In this document: piece by piece, positions 38,777 through 51,510 of the stretch
Numbering within the stretch: the first letter of the stretch is position 1
Layout of the letters: each line of letters opens with the position of its first letter
Assembly: GCF_020882245.1 (NCBI RefSeq)
Contig: NC_083597.1
Coordinates: 39,348,652-39,412,651 of the forward strand
Length of the DNA: 64,000 bases
Source of the DNA: Rhopalosiphum padi
Taxonomy: Eukaryota; Arthropoda; Insecta; Hemiptera; Aphididae
Reading direction: 5' to 3'
Program-made: the position numbers and the translations under genes
Notes under the pieces: generated by a model
The model's input: only the letters and a program-made list of their open reading frames with translations
Told to the model about the DNA's origin: nothing
Database searches by the model: none

Positions 38777-39008
38777 ATGATGTTAAAAGCAATATTTATG
38801 TGCGTTCTCGTTCACGTGTTGGTCGCTTCGTGTACACAAATGCTGTCAAAAAACGTGACGTCAGTCGTTAAGTCTTCCGATTCAGAGAATCACAGACTCA
38901 GTGAATTGCCCACTAATTATACAACCATGGCAATAGAAGATATGATTAATTATTCTTCTAAAGCTTTAATGGCTATCAACAAACTGCAGGCCAATCAAAA
39001 ATCATTTA
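38777..39008 (+). CDS. Takeout-like gene, coding exon 1 (signal peptide)
   Basis: Starts MMLKAIFMCVLVHVLVASC, a typical cleavable signal peptide, followed by a Ser/Thr/Asn-rich stretch. Donor TTTA|GTACGT, phase 1. The exon's 5' limit is either 38700 (acceptor ATTACAG) or 38764 (acceptor TTTTTTTAG). Confidence 0.75.
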
Positions 39009-42000
39009 GTACGTACCTATTTATACAACTCAAATAATAGTTTAAGAATTATAATTGGAAGTAGGTTTTGAAACTATAATTATTAATTATGAGTAATTAA
39101 TGATTTATATTAAATGTTTTGAATGCAGATTTAGCTTACAAACTTCTAATTTAATTATAACTTTTACCTTTAAGCAATTCAGTTAAAAATGAAATTTAAT
39201 CCTGCAATTTTTTTGTCAATGTACTCATATTTTGGTTTTGCTATTGATCTTTTTATCTATCAATATATTCATTATTACTTACTCAAATTTCACATGTTTG
39301 TAAGTGGCGTACTCAAAACTTAATATTCACATTATCTATTTCATTATCTATGGTTGTATTTTGTTGAATAATAGTAAGTCATTGCATAACTTGTTAGAAT
39401 TAGTTTTTAGTCATTTTACCACATTAGTTAGTACCCAAGTTGAAGTGTCTGTTACAGTATCTACCTATGAAAAAAACCCAAATTAAATTAATATGTTTTA
39501 ATTTATTTTATTTTATTTACTATGATCGATAAATGAAGGGACAATTGAGGAAATTACTGGTTTTTCAATATTATCCTTATTACTATAAGCACTCAAATCA
39601 TTTTCAAATTCTTTCAATTGGATCATAATATTCATTTATAATTAGTTATTACATTTTAATTTTATGCTAATTTTTAGTTGAAAATTATTAATTTTCTATA
39701 CTATATACAAGATATTTATAAATGTCCCAAAAGTCTCCGGAGCCATTGATTTAGTTTCCAAACACAGGTAATCGATATTTTTATGTATTGATTGACTCCT
39801 AAAATATATGCAATGAGTTGGCTCCCTTAACGTTTATTTTACAAGTCCATTGGTTATCAAAATTTTTCGAAAATAAATTCAAATATACTATATACATAAT
39901 CTGAATTTGACTGTCTATAAATTGTATTTTTTCTTGAATATTTTTTTGTGAAGTCTTTCTACATCGGAGCTTCTTATAATAATTTCAGTATCCACTTGAA
40001 TGTTATACAAATATACAATACATCCATTCAATTATAAATATTTGGGTGCGTAAAAAAAAATTGGGAATTCAATTTTGAGTGAAAAGATAACAGTACGACA
40101 GACACTACTGCTTTTTTCTGCCCAAATTAAAGGTGGAAATAAAGAATTATTTTCAATATAATTTTCAACGTTATCGGATTAACGATTAAATAATTGCAAG
40201 CAGTTATTCGGCACTGTGTCGCTAAAAATATTTAAGTTGCGTATTTTTAAAGTTTTTAAATTTTGAGAATCATTTGTTGAAAATTATATTGGGAGCCAGT
40301 TAAATGTTTGATAAGGTACTTAACCTAATATTAGGAGCCAATTCAATGGTCGCCAAAGTTTCGTATCACCTTTTTTTTACTAATTGGTAATTAGTATCTC
40401 TGCGATAAATTAATATATTTAAATGTGAGTTTGTTTCAGTAAATTATTAATAAGAAAATTCTAATTGATTGGCATAATGTTCAACATTTTTTTTTAAATA
40501 TTAAGTAAAATAAGTGTTCTTTAATAAAAATAAAACATCCTGTTTATATTGTTGAACAATAATAATTCCTGAAAACACTGTCTTAGGATTTAATATACGG
40601 GGAATAAATATCCTATATCAATGAATTTTAATATAATTTAAATAAATAAAAATTAATAATTAATCTTAAATTGATTTAATGTTTTATTTTTTTATTTTTT
40701 AATTAACTAGTATGTTACTTAAATAGCTTTAAGTTTTTTCTATATCAAGTGTGTATGTATAATACTAAATAATATAGCCAATAATATTGAAGTATTATTT
40801 GTATGGGATACTTTATTTTACCAAAACTTGTATAATTCTGAATAATTTTTCTAAGTGATCTGTTAATGATCCATGTACATGTACCTACTGGTCCTCCACC
40901 AATCACAAATAGTGCCAATTTTAGGGATCTTATTGATTTCTTTATATTTTCAATTTTCATACATCATATTTTTCAAGTTGTTTCCATCTCTCCGCTTTTT
41001 TAATAATACCTATCAAGTGTACATATACAGCCAGCAGTTTAGCTATTATATATTCTACAACTATTTATTTCCTGTTAGCTCTTTTTTTATTTTTTTCAAC
41101 TTATAGATTTGAATGTTTTGTGCCAGGGTTTTTTTTTATTATTGCTCTAATGCAAAATTTGTTTTTCAATGATATAGAAATTTTTGGATCTTTTCCTCTT
41201 TGAGTTTATTTTTATTTATTTTAAATTAGTTATGATAACTAAATAACTATTGTATTCATTACATATTTATTTAGTTTAAACAACTGGTTTTATATAAAAT
41301 ACTTTATATCGAAGCGCACCGGTAAATGGTAATCAGTTTATAATACAATTATTATTTATTGATATTAACAGATACTATTTGTTTATTACGATATAATTAT
41401 TTTTAAAAGTATATTATAGTATATATCTTCAGTTAACTAACTAAACTACGATATACAATTTAAAAACGTTACAGTATTTTATCAGCACTTTAACTTGTCA
41501 AATTAATGGTTAACTAACTAGCAATTAAAACTTAATTTAAAAAATCGGCTCTTATTCAATTACATTTTAAACAATAGTCGTGATTAAAATACTTAAAAAT
41601 ATTTCAATAAAAATCTATAGATAAATAGAATGGTTGTAATTACAAGTCATATACTTACCGTACATTTTAATTTTTTAATCTTGTACGGCTGAATATTTAA
41701 AAATTGAATATTACTATTATTATGACCGTCAAATTTCAAACTCGAAGGTTCAAAATAACTTGCTATCCATAATCATTTCCGGTTCTGTTAATAAATAATA
41801 TAATATGCTGGTACGCAAATGATTTATGAACCATGATACTTTTAGCTTTACATTACCACTAAATGGATGATGTTGCATTACCTAAATATCGAATCAAGCA
41901 CAACCATATCTACAAAAATGGTTGAAATTATCAATATAGTGATGCACAAAGTGTATCTATATTCTATTCCTATATTAATATAGGTGATATTATAATGGTT

Positions 42001-45000
42001 CTGAGTTCATCATATTGTATGCTTAATTTTATTAGTCGACCATTATTAAGCGTGTATAATGTGCTGAGTACACCTTTCTCCGATAAACTAATTATTCTGT
42101 GTTTGTTTTTTCCCCGATATGATACAAAATAGACATGGCGATTTTAAAAGGAATGTGCAACTCAGGGCAAACAATGTATTCAAGAATACTGAACAAATCC
42201 TTAAAGTCACTGTTGGAAGTTATGATTTCTGATCAACAGACATCTTTAGCACACATACACATTCCTGAATTGCCAGTCTTCAATCAGTCAGAAACGAACG
42301 GAATGAGGCGAGTACCTATTAAATATAATACAAAATCTATGTACCTATTCGATACCTATACATATATATATTTAATCAATCATTTTCGAAAACTAGATAA
42401 TACTATGAATTTTATTTAACCGGATCGCGATTATATTTATTGTATATTATATCTACGTCGTATATCACAGAACAATAGTATTAATATTCAATTGTAATGA
42501 TTACGTGTTCTACAAATTAAATCACAGCATTAAGTCACTTATAAAACTTCCAAGAGTATAAAGACAAAGTTAAATTTTATGTGTTTATTATAATCAATAT
42601 TTTTACAATGACATATACTAGCGACTTTAGTTTTGTAGATCTATATTCTAAAATTACATATACCTAATAGCAGCTGGTATTTAATACTCGTTGTATGTAC
42701 GTTTTCAATTTACCGTTTGACTATTGGAGTCAGTGGTGGATTTAGTGTCAAGCAATGTAATCAGTTTCCGAGGGCGGCAAATTTATTTTAAAAAAATGGT
42801 GATAGATTATATTTTAATAAATATTGTATTGGTATAATATTTTCTTGATTAGAGCTGCAGTTTATGAACATAACTTATAGTTATTGTTTTTATATCAGTC
42901 TTTATGATTTATTTTTTTAGTTGTTATGTTAAATAAGCACTTCAAAATACGTTTTATCATTTAATGAGGCGGCAAAATAAAATTTTCCTAGGGGGCGGCA
43001 ATTGTGTAAATCCGTCTCTGATTGGAGTATCACGTAGAATAACAATTTAAGTATTTTTACAGCATTTCAGAATTTAAAATAAAAAATATCTTATTGGAAG
43101 GTTTGGAAAATGTAATGATACAAAAATGTGATCTTGATGTGTGCACCATGTCAACTCAATTTAAAGCCACCATACCAGCATTGGCAATTAAAACCGACTA
43201 TACATTGAAGGGGATTGTCGACAACTCTCCCGTTATTGGTACCGGTAACATGACGTAAGTTTTATATCTTTATGAAAAACAAAAGATAATAATTAAGGCA
43301 AACACTTGTATGGATTTGTATATTTTTATTGATTAGTCAAAAAATAGCTAGTTTAAACCAACATTTGTTTTATAATCTATTACCTAAGTACCTATGCCCG
43401 TTTTAGAGCATATAATTGTTGGTCTAAATAATAATAAATTGTAAAACCAAATAACAATATTTTACCTTTTATCATGATTTGCTCAAAGAATCTAAATTCT
43501 AAACAGCTAAAATCGTCAATAATAAGACTTATAAGATTATTCTAGAACATAATACGTTTAGTGTTAAGCACCGATACAAAAATCGAATAAATACTCGTAT
43601 AGGTAATTATTAATTTATATTTTATAATATAGAATTAATTTTAAAAAATATAGGTACAAAAAATGTCAATAAGTATAATTTATCTTTAGAAATATTGGAA
43701 TCTATTTTAGATAATTATCAACAGTTAAAATATGATATTGTCTTGTAGTATAGGCAATAAAACATATAAGAACGAAAAAAAATATAACAACAAAACTAGC
43801 GTGAAAATTTATTTTGATCTAAGCGAATAAATGTATGAGCTTAACAATAATGTGTTTTTAATTTTTTTTTTTTTTTTTTTGTATGTGTGTATTTGTAGAC
43901 ACTTTTTTGGTAGAAATAATACTTCAATATTTATTTTAAATAGTATTTTCTGGCATCAAATTTGATTTAGTTGGTACTTTAGGAGGTCAAAAGAATTTTC
44001 AGTAATTTTGAAATAGATATTTGAAATTTTCGACTTTTATTAGTTATTTATTTTCAATTTATTAAATTGTCGTATACAAGTAAAAAGTCTCGAACATTGA
44101 ATACAAGGTTCAAAAGATTCCTTTAAGTTATTCTAATTTTGATTAATAGCTATTAAAAATACATATTTACATTTGTTTTTAAAAATATTTCAAGTTCGAA
44201 TTGTAAAAAAACTCGTCAATACAATGAAAATATTTCTAAAAAATATTACAACTGCTTTATTCTTCTAAACCCATTATTGCGGACCTACTATCTTAATACA
44301 CAAGTTAAATAACTCAAAAACTACTCATTCGAATTTTAATTTTGATACGTTAACAAAGAAAAATTATCTGCCAATTAATTTATAGCTCAAAAGAGGGAAG
44401 GGGCTATTATTTAAAAAGTACCTAGATAAGTTTGTATCTATAAAAATCACTCCAGTATTAAAAAATTCAAGAATTTTTAAATATGATTTTTTAGTATATT
44501 TAAAAATGCTAGTCAGATTTTGAAAAAAATTAATTATTTAAGTGTAAGGTTACTTATAACATATATGATTGATCTTTGGCAAAAATTAATTAATTAATTA
44601 AATACACTCAACATCTACCTACTCTACAGTAGAAAGAGTCCACTGATTTTTTCCCAATCTGTACACTCACTATATACGAAAATAGTGATAGTTTTTCATG
44701 ATATAGTATACGCATTTTAGTATACTTATTAGTTATTGCATATTATATACAATATATTATATTTATTTACAAATCCGTATATTAATCATGCATCGTAAAT
44801 CTCGATAGTAACCAAACGCACATACGTTACTTACACATTTTTACTCTTAATCAGAATACACTTATACATCATAAATCATAATTTATATGTTAAACATTTT
44901 TAATTATGTATATCATTCTAGTATTGCTGTTAATACGCTGTATATTAATGTTGAGACGTTTTTGGACTGTAACATGGTTATCTTTTCGGAAGAAGATTGT

Positions 45001-46319
45001 CGGCTCAGCAACAGAAACAAAACATTGGACATATCCTTGGAAAGCGTTTTGGTAATAATCAGTATACATATAGTATTATAACATCGAGGCATTTAGTATC
45101 AAAAGTATTTTGTCTTAGTTGAAATCTCACACAGTATTCACTAGTATAAATAGTAATTTTGTTTCTAAGTCTCGCCTTCTTTTAGCTGGTGTTCATTAAG
45201 GAAGTAATTTAAGCCCTCTTCATTTACTACACTAGAAAATTAATTTGACTCAAAATAAATTATTAATATTTACAAATGTAATGTGATCTTTTTCTAGAGT
45301 CAATCTCCATTGTATTATTTGTGTTCTCTTCATGATACATTACTCCACTGGATTGACTACACCAAATACGTATAATTCAACTTAACTTCTTCCTTGTGCT
45401 TTGAACATTTCATAAATATAACCATTGGTAAAGCTCTAGACATTTTAGGATTCCATCAACAGAAACACGAGAATCGAGCAAATTCAGAATAAATTATTAT
45501 TCTACGCGTAATCCTCAATCCCAAAATTAAACATCCTCCTCGTGAATATTTCCTCATCCTTAACTCACTTAAAGAACTTTCATAGTTGTTACTAGAAGTT
45601 CTAAAAATTTAAAATAAATTTAAAAATCTCACTTAAAATTCCTATACTATCTTCTTGACGCCTAGATTCTCTCAATTTAATTTCACTTTTTTAATTAATA
45701 CACATTTTTATCTGACCATCAAAATCAATTTATTGATTTACCAATTTTCAACGTATGAATTGTTCAAACATACATTTAAACTTAAAGTTTATAAATTTTA
45801 AATTGTAATATAATACTTAATAAATTAATTTAAACCTTTCTTTAAGATTCTATACAAAACTACCAAAGAGTGAACTCTCTATTAAAATAAGAAGATTCAT
45901 TCCTTCCCCTAGCTACTTAACCTTGCTAGTTGCCTAATATGTAATTTATATATTATATATTATATTACGTGTGTTTTAATGATTGTATAGTATAATATAT
46001 TGTACCGTAATGTTCTACGTCGGTTGCTTAGGTGAGCATGACCGGTATCCACTACAAGAATTTAACCAAATCAAAAATCGACAAAGGAATCAATGCCTTT
46101 ATTGATGCCTACATCAAATCCGATCAAAGCGGATTAGTTGAGAAAATCACAGGACTGCTGGTTTCTTATAAAAATGAGGTGATGAAACGCATGAGTCCCT
46201 CAAAGCTCCTAAACAATTTAAAGGATCAATTGATGGCAATCACGGTCGATTTGAAAAAAAAGAGGCGATCTTTTAATGGACATCAAATTATCCACAATTA
46301 TGTTTCAATTTATGTGTAA
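38777..46319 (+). CDS. Secreted takeout/JHBP-like protein, five coding exons, 338 aa
   Basis: Probable extracellular carrier of a small hydrophobic ligand; the takeout/JHBP fold binds juvenile hormone-like lipids in insect haemolymph or other secretions. Coding exons: 38777-39008, 42133-42307, 43063-43254, 44922-45051 and 46032-46319; phases 1, 2, 2, 0 all join in one open frame ending in TAA. Visible: a signal peptide (residues 1 to about 19, ending VLVASC); an IHIPEL segment like the family's N-terminal Gly-Ile-Pro motif; then FKIKNILLEGLENV, IPALAIKTDY and LKGIVDNSPVIGTGNM, which resemble the central beta core. The family normally has about 240-260 residues; here there is an extra N-terminal part and a basic C-terminal tail. 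The second intron appears to be GC-AG. Two adjacent ATGs (38777, 38780) could start it. Family call moderate, gene structure stronger. A poly(A) signal follows at 46466. Confidence 0.7.
42133..42307 (+). CDS. Takeout-like gene, coding exon 2
   Basis: Acceptor AAAATAG and proposed GC donor GAG|GCGAGT, phase 2. Encodes MAILKGMCNSGQ through HIPELPVFNQSETNG. The only nearby GT donor (CGA|GTACCT, 42314) is phase 0 and does not fit either acceptor of the next exon; a weak donor near 42343 (TAT|GTACCT) has the right phase but a poor consensus. Confidence 0.65.
42731..43020. mobile_element. hAT-type MITE in an intron, perfect 8-bp target duplication
   Basis: The 290-bp element begins CAGTGGTGGATTTAG and ends with the reverse complement of CAGAGACGGATTTA. 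It is flanked by the identical direct repeat ATTGGAGT at 42723-42730 and 43021-43028. CAG-type termini plus an 8-bp duplication are the hallmarks of hAT elements. It has no coding capacity. It sits in intron 2 of the takeout-like gene, 43 bases before the acceptor. Confidence 0.85.
43063..43254 (+). CDS. Takeout-like gene, coding exon 3 (core of the domain)
   Basis: Acceptor TTTTTACAG, donor GAC|GTAAGT (near-consensus). Encodes the most family-like part, including a CDLDVC cysteine pair and the YTLKG...PVIGTGNM segment that matches the takeout pattern of Y-x-(V/L)-x-G followed by a G-x-G turn. Confidence 0.75.
43840..44480 (+). repeat. Dispersed repeat copy in intron 3 of the takeout-like gene
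   Basis: T19 tract at 43862-43880, TTTGATTTAGTTGGTACTTTA near 43960, and CCCATTATTGCGGACCTACTA near 44270. The last phrase recurs diverged at about 48100. Confidence 0.45.
44922..45051 (+). CDS. Takeout-like gene, coding exon 4
   Basis: Acceptor ATTCTAG, donor TTG|GTAATA, phase 0. Encodes alternating hydrophobic beta strands (LYINVETFL, LDISLESVL) with a charged cysteine-containing turn between them. Confidence 0.72.
45160..45560 (+). pseudogene. Reverse-transcriptase relic (LINE) in intron 4 of the takeout-like gene
   Basis: Short in-frame pieces resemble a non-LTR retrotransposon RT: AGVH*GSNLSPL near 45186 matches the family's (S/A)GVPQGS-x-L-x-PL box with one stop, and KALDILGF near 45432 matches the thumb-region KALK-x-LGF. 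Between them the frame is broken. Ancient and inactive. Confidence 0.5.
46032..46319 (+). CDS. Takeout-like gene, coding exon 5 (C-terminus)
   Basis: Acceptor GCTTAG. Encodes an amphipathic helical stretch (about residues 255-305) and ends with a basic tail containing KKKRR. The exon alone reads as a separate ORF from a GTG, but its frame continues in phase from exon 4. Confidence 0.75.
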   Translation: MSMTGIHYKNLTKSKIDKGINAFIDAYIKSDQSGLVEKITGLLVSYKNEVMKRMSPSKLLNNLKDQLMAITVDLKKKRRSFNGHQIIHNYVSIYV

Positions 46320-46465
46320 AAAAAATATTTCACTTTAAATGGATTTAAAGAACTAACGTAAATAACGTAAATAACTATTGACCATACATCTAATATCATA
46401 AATTCATTATACTATTGCTATATTTGAAAAATGTTGTGTGATATAACTATGTAATAACGCAAAGA

Positions 46466-46471
46466 AATAAA
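46466..46471 (+). terminator. Poly(A) signal AATAAA of the takeout-like gene
   Basis: Canonical AATAAA about 150 bases after the TAA stop, in otherwise featureless AT-rich DNA. AATAAA is frequent by chance at this composition, but the spacing is right. Confidence 0.5.
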
Positions 46472-48722
46472 CTAATAATTAACATTAATTGATTTACTTA
46501 ATATATTATATTCTATACGAAGACGACACATTTGTTTTAATTTTTTATGTAACATCATTGAAAATGCATTATGCATACAATTCTATATTATATTATATTA
46601 AGTTTATGTACATACCATAAACTGTATATTATGAACATTTGCCTTTATAAACATAGATTGAACACTTATTCAACACTTCAAACTGTAATACGAATATGTA
46701 TATAATATAATATAGTATATAATAATAATAATAATAATATAATATGTATTTTCTGATTGTTAAAGTTCATTATTTTAACTTTTAACATTTGTATTTTTAA
46801 ATATTTTACTTTAGATTAATAAATTATAAAATGGTTTGATAAAAATAATAATTACCACAGTTAATGTTATCAATGTACAATTATTCAAAAATAACTTCAT
46901 ATTAGTTAGTTTTCGATAATAACACTATAAAAACAAGGAAAATAGGTAGTTTAGAAATAAATTATAATACATAATGGAACCTACATATTATATTTGTTAT
47001 TAAGTTATTACTGTTATTTAATAATATATTGTACTATTCAAAATAATTCACATAATATTATTAACTTTTAAAGATACAAAAAAAAGTAAATATCTATAAA
47101 CTTATTATAAAATATTATAAAAAAATAAAAAAGGTACTTTAGTCATCTTATCTAATTTAAATATTTTTCAAATGGATGAGATGAGAATTAATTTGTTAGA
47201 TGGGTATTAGTTGGCTGTTAACAATTTTAGTATTCTCTATTTCTCTGAAGTTTAGGTTTAATTGCGCCCATATCAACGGTAGGTATAATATAGGTTCGCT
47301 GATGCTCGCGTTTATTTATAGCTTAATAAACAGTCCATAATAATGGATTATGGAATAATATATTATAAATTATTATATTTTATTGTATTATTTTTTTCCG
47401 ACATCTTTAAAACATAACAAGAGCATTACGTAATTTGTCATTGGCAAATTACAGTGTCTGGCCATCGTTTATTATTTGTTTATATCATAATATATTATAA
47501 CAAGAGGCAATGAAAGAAATTTGATAATTTAACATAATAAGTAGGGTAATTAATAAATAAATGGTAATTGAATCGTTTAGTAGGTATACAACCTTAAATA
47601 AATTAGTGTATATTTTCGTTGGACGGTGTATAATACACCTGTAGATGATATATAAATGTATAATGAAAGTCGCATAATTTAAAAATTTATGTGTTGATGT
47701 GAAACATACATCTAAGATACAGTAGATGTCTACCTACTAGTAATTTATATAATAATATATTATGTACATAATACCTACGTGTATTTATAAATCATGTACA
47801 TATAGTTTAATAATAATACAAAAACTAAAAGCTTTTATCCATTTGATCGTAAAATATAAATGAATAATGGATCTAAATCAAAACTCAAACAAGTCAGTTT
47901 CTGAATTATTAAAACGTATGATATATAGGTATTGAAGATAATGGTCCTTAAAAATAGTTTTACAAAAATATAAAATAAATTTGATATTGGATCTAGTTTT
48001 TATTATATTCGGATAAGTTTAACAAATTATAAAATGTATGATCATTAATATTAATTACCAAAATGTACAAAACCTCATAGCTTTCACATTTTTCAAACCC
48101 ATTATTGTTGACCTATTATTATTGGTATACACAAAGTTAATTAACTCGAAAACTATTATTTAGATAGATACATTAAAATTTTAGAAAAGTCATCTGATTT
48201 ATAATTTACAAAAAAGGCTGAATAGGCTGATTCTTTTATAAAAAAAAGAAGTTTATTTTTTATATGACATAAAAATCTAAGTATGTGTAAATGTGATTTT
48301 TGAGTATAGGTACTTACTAAATATGAATTCGTATAAAATCATTAATAAAGAAAAAATACTGGTGAGCATAATTAGTGAATCATTATATATTTCTGCATGT
48401 ATACCTATTATATATTAATAAATGATGATATAATTATCCTTGTACATGATATTATTGATAACCCAAATTATCGAACCCATACAATGTTATACCCACACAA
48501 CACCAATCCACCAAATAAAAAAAAAACCATGAAAATGAAAAACTACCGGAATAATAATATTGTTATTGACATTTATTTTCTATACACAACTATACAATAT
48601 AAACCTATAATTAATATCAAATACTACGAAATATCGTTTATCCATTTTAGTATTAAATAAAACAAACTACATGGTATAGTAAGTTGGAACGTTGAATTAC
48701 CAGTACTCGATGCAAATACAGG
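46472..48722. other. Gene-free AT-rich DNA
   Basis: One dispersed-repeat piece (48060-48300), an (ATA)n stretch at 46720-46740, otherwise nothing recognised. Confidence 0.5.
48060..48300 (+). repeat. Dispersed repeat copy, 3' piece
   Basis: CCCATTATTGTTGACCTATTA followed by ATACACAAAGTTAATTAACTCG and AAACTATT, parallel to 44270-44340. Confidence 0.45.
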
Positions 48723-48728
48723 GGCGCT

Positions 48729-48765
48729 CACAAATCGCCTCCCATATGACCATCGAATTGCCTCC
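48729..48765 (+). repeat. TTGCCTCC-core motifs, left end of MULE (two copies)
   Basis: CACAAATCGCCTCCC at 48729-48743 and CATCGAATTGCCTCC at 48751-48765, in the same orientation, 22 bases apart. Confidence 0.6.
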
Positions 48766-49190
48766 AGAATTATAGCTATAATTAATCGATTTAGATATTA
48801 TACCTAATACTAATATACATAAATAAATTGAGAAAATAAATGTTAATAAATAGTTATAATATTTTAGTAAATATAGACCGACTCAACAGAAATAATTAAT
48901 AATAATAAAAAGTCAATACATAAAATAATTTAGATGAAATATAATTTTGTTATACAGTCAAAAACTTAAGTTTGTACATAATTATACACGAAGAAAACTG
49001 TCCGTGTTGAACTGGCGATGATGAAGTAATATTTAACTGATAATCAGTGATCAATAAGATTGTTGCATTTGACAAATTTATCTGTCTGGGAAATACTGTA
49101 TGTCTTAAAATAATATTTTTGAACATTGCGGAAACCGATATAATAATCGATAATACACGTAAGACTATTGATAATCTAAGAGTATGCTAT

Positions 49191-49207
49191 GGGAGGCAAT
49201 TCGATGA
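49191..49207 (-). repeat. TTGCCTCC-core motif, internal
   Basis: GGGAGGCAATTCGATGA is the reverse complement of the CATCGAATTGCCTCC copy at 48751, so the segment 48751-49207 has inverted ends. Confidence 0.6.
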
Positions 49208-50088
49208 GTTGACTGTTTAGGTATACTTTAATTACCTCCGAAAACACCTCGTAAATTTTACGATCAGGTAAATTCTCAAACTGTTGACAGTAGTACCGGT
49301 GTACCAATTTGAGATCGATATACACTGATAAACGATATTTTAAAATTTTTTTTAACATTTAATAGAATATATAAAATCTGTAAAACAGTTTACTAGTTTA
49401 CAATAAGCATATGGGTGACAAGGTATAAATATTATGAGCTTAAATGCTTTAGGCGAGTAGCTACCCCCCAGTAGTGGCACTCAACGGGAAATTTACCTGA
49501 ATTGATAGATTATTTACATAATATGTTAGTATTTAAATTACTATTCACATTTTTTTTTTTAATTTTAAATTTATAAAACGGAATATTGAAAAAATCGGAA
49601 ATATTAATAATATCGAAAATACCAAAAATAATACTGAAACATTGAATATAATTTCTATATCGAAATTAACTATAAATTATACGTACTAAAAAAAACAGAA
49701 GTTCATTGCGGAAACATCATTGACGAGTTGTCAAATAACACGTGTGGATTGTGTATAAAAAATTGTGCGAATAACATTTACCCAATGTCTGTTTTTTTTT
49801 TATAATTTTAGATATAATACATACATTTTGTTTACATTTTTTTCTAGTATTTTAACGATAATATTTAATAAAAATTAATTCACAGTAATATATGATTTTT
49901 TTTTTTTAATTTTTACAATTTACTTAGTGTACACTGTACACCAACACATTTTTTTCCAAACTTCTTTAGAGACAATCCTAAGTCTCTATGAAGTGGGAAG
50001 GAATTTGTGTTGTAAAAAACTGGAGCCGTTTAGGAATTTAGCTGTTCGTAAAACCTTTATCGACGGGAGCCGTTTGAGAATTTGAGGA

Positions 50089-50105
50089 CACACTAATTGC
50101 CTCCC
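50089..50105 (+). repeat. TTGCCTCC-core motif, just before the transposase relic
   Basis: CACACTAATTGCCTCCC. Preceded by a degenerate pair of GGAGCCGTTTnnGAATTT segments at 50021-50043 and 50065-50084. Confidence 0.6.
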
Positions 50106-50121
50106 GAAGTCAAAAAAAAAT

Positions 50122-51155
50122 TTACACAGAGCTCGTAGTTCAATTTTACCAAACTTACCTAAAACGATAAATGAAGTTCATAATGTTTTAGACAAGATAG
50201 ATGTTATATACGAAAATGAACCATTTTTATTACACAATGATATAGAAAGCGGAATTGTATTATTTTCTACTAAAACTAATTTTGAATTTCTTGTTAAAAT
50301 CGATACTTTATATGTAGCTGGGACATTTCAATAATGCACAAAATATTTTTGTCAATTATTTACTATACACTGATTAATAAATAATTATTACATACCTCTT
50401 GCTTTTTTTTTTATTAAAAGATAAAAGTGAACAAACATATACTAATACATTTAATATATTAAATACGCTGTGCTTTAAAATAGATTGTAATTTTCTGCCA
50501 AAAATAATTTATATTGACTTTGAAAAAGCCATACACAATTCTGTAAAGTGTATATGGCCAAATATTTGTATAAAAGGATGTCGATTTCATCTCGGCCAAT
50601 CTTGGTGGCGTAAAATTCAGTCACTTGGATTAGCGTCGCAATACTCTAATAACGATTATATTAGACAATATTTAACGTATATATTTGGCCTATCGTTTTT
50701 GAACCCAGCGGAAGTCGGAGATATGTTTTCAGTGGAACTTGCAGCCATACAGACTTTATGATGATAAAATAACACAATTTGCAGACTATTTGGTAGATAC
50801 ATATATATCAAAGGATTCAATTTTTCCTCCTCGTTTATGGGCTGAAAAAAGTTCAAGCATTCAGCGCACAACCAATGCATGTGAATCTTTTCATAGCAAA
50901 TTTAATAACTATTTTGAGTCTCCGCGTCCTAATATATTTAAATTTATCGAAGTTTTAAAATTAATTCAGACCGACTCTGTAATATTAAGACAAAGTTCTA
51001 ATAAGCTTAAACCACAGTACAAATTACAAATTAAAAACAAAATTATTTTCATTGATACTCAAATAAAAAAGTTGAATGAAAAAAAAAAATTAAATTTAGA
51101 GTACCTACAAATATTGGTTAATAAATATAAACCTAAGCAATGTTATAAAAAATAA
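50122..51155 (+). pseudogene. MULE-type transposase, broken by stops and frameshifts
   Basis: DDE-type transposase of the Mutator-like group, which would cut and paste the surrounding element. Segment 1 (50122-50400) reads RARSSILPNLPKTINEVHNVL and later ETLYV-like TLYVAGTF; the usual first catalytic Asp in LYVDGTF is Ala here (codon 50317). In-frame TAA at 50332 and TGA at 50371 follow. Segment 2 (50399-50761) carries the second-Asp motif YIDFEKA and KGCRFHLGQSWWRKI. Segment 3 (from about 50739, another frame) carries TTNACESFHSKFN, with the expected catalytic Glu, and ends QCYKK-stop at 51155. Three frames are needed, so the gene is dead; one break falls in a T-tract at 50402-50411. The N-terminal zinc-finger part expected upstream was not found. 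Confidence 0.8.
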
Positions 51156-51510
51156 TTTTTTATTCAAATATTTTACAGATAATTTTATGTATATTACCTT
51201 AATTTTTTTAATTGACTACCACATGTTTTGTATTAACTTACCTACTTATTATTTTATATTAATTATGTGCAATTTTTTAATCGTACTATATATTTGTAAC
51301 TACATACTTAATGAGTAATGACTTAAAATGATTTAATATAAAACAATTTATAATTATTAATTATAGTATTGTTTTTAATATAATTGTGTACCTATTATCC
51401 AAGATTTTTTTTAAATAATTACAATAATAATTATTTAATAATTCTAAATTTCTAAATATCTATATATTATGTTACTATAATAATTTATGAACCACTACTT
51501 AAGTCTATAC

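Noticed and set aside
39304..39486. 60-codon frame in intron 1 of the takeout-like gene
   Set aside because: No usable splice phase with the neighbouring exons, and no sequence character.
49176..49358. 60-codon minus frame ending IELPPIAYS
   Set aside because: Contains one copy of the TTGCCTCC-core motif; more likely transposon noncoding DNA than a gene.
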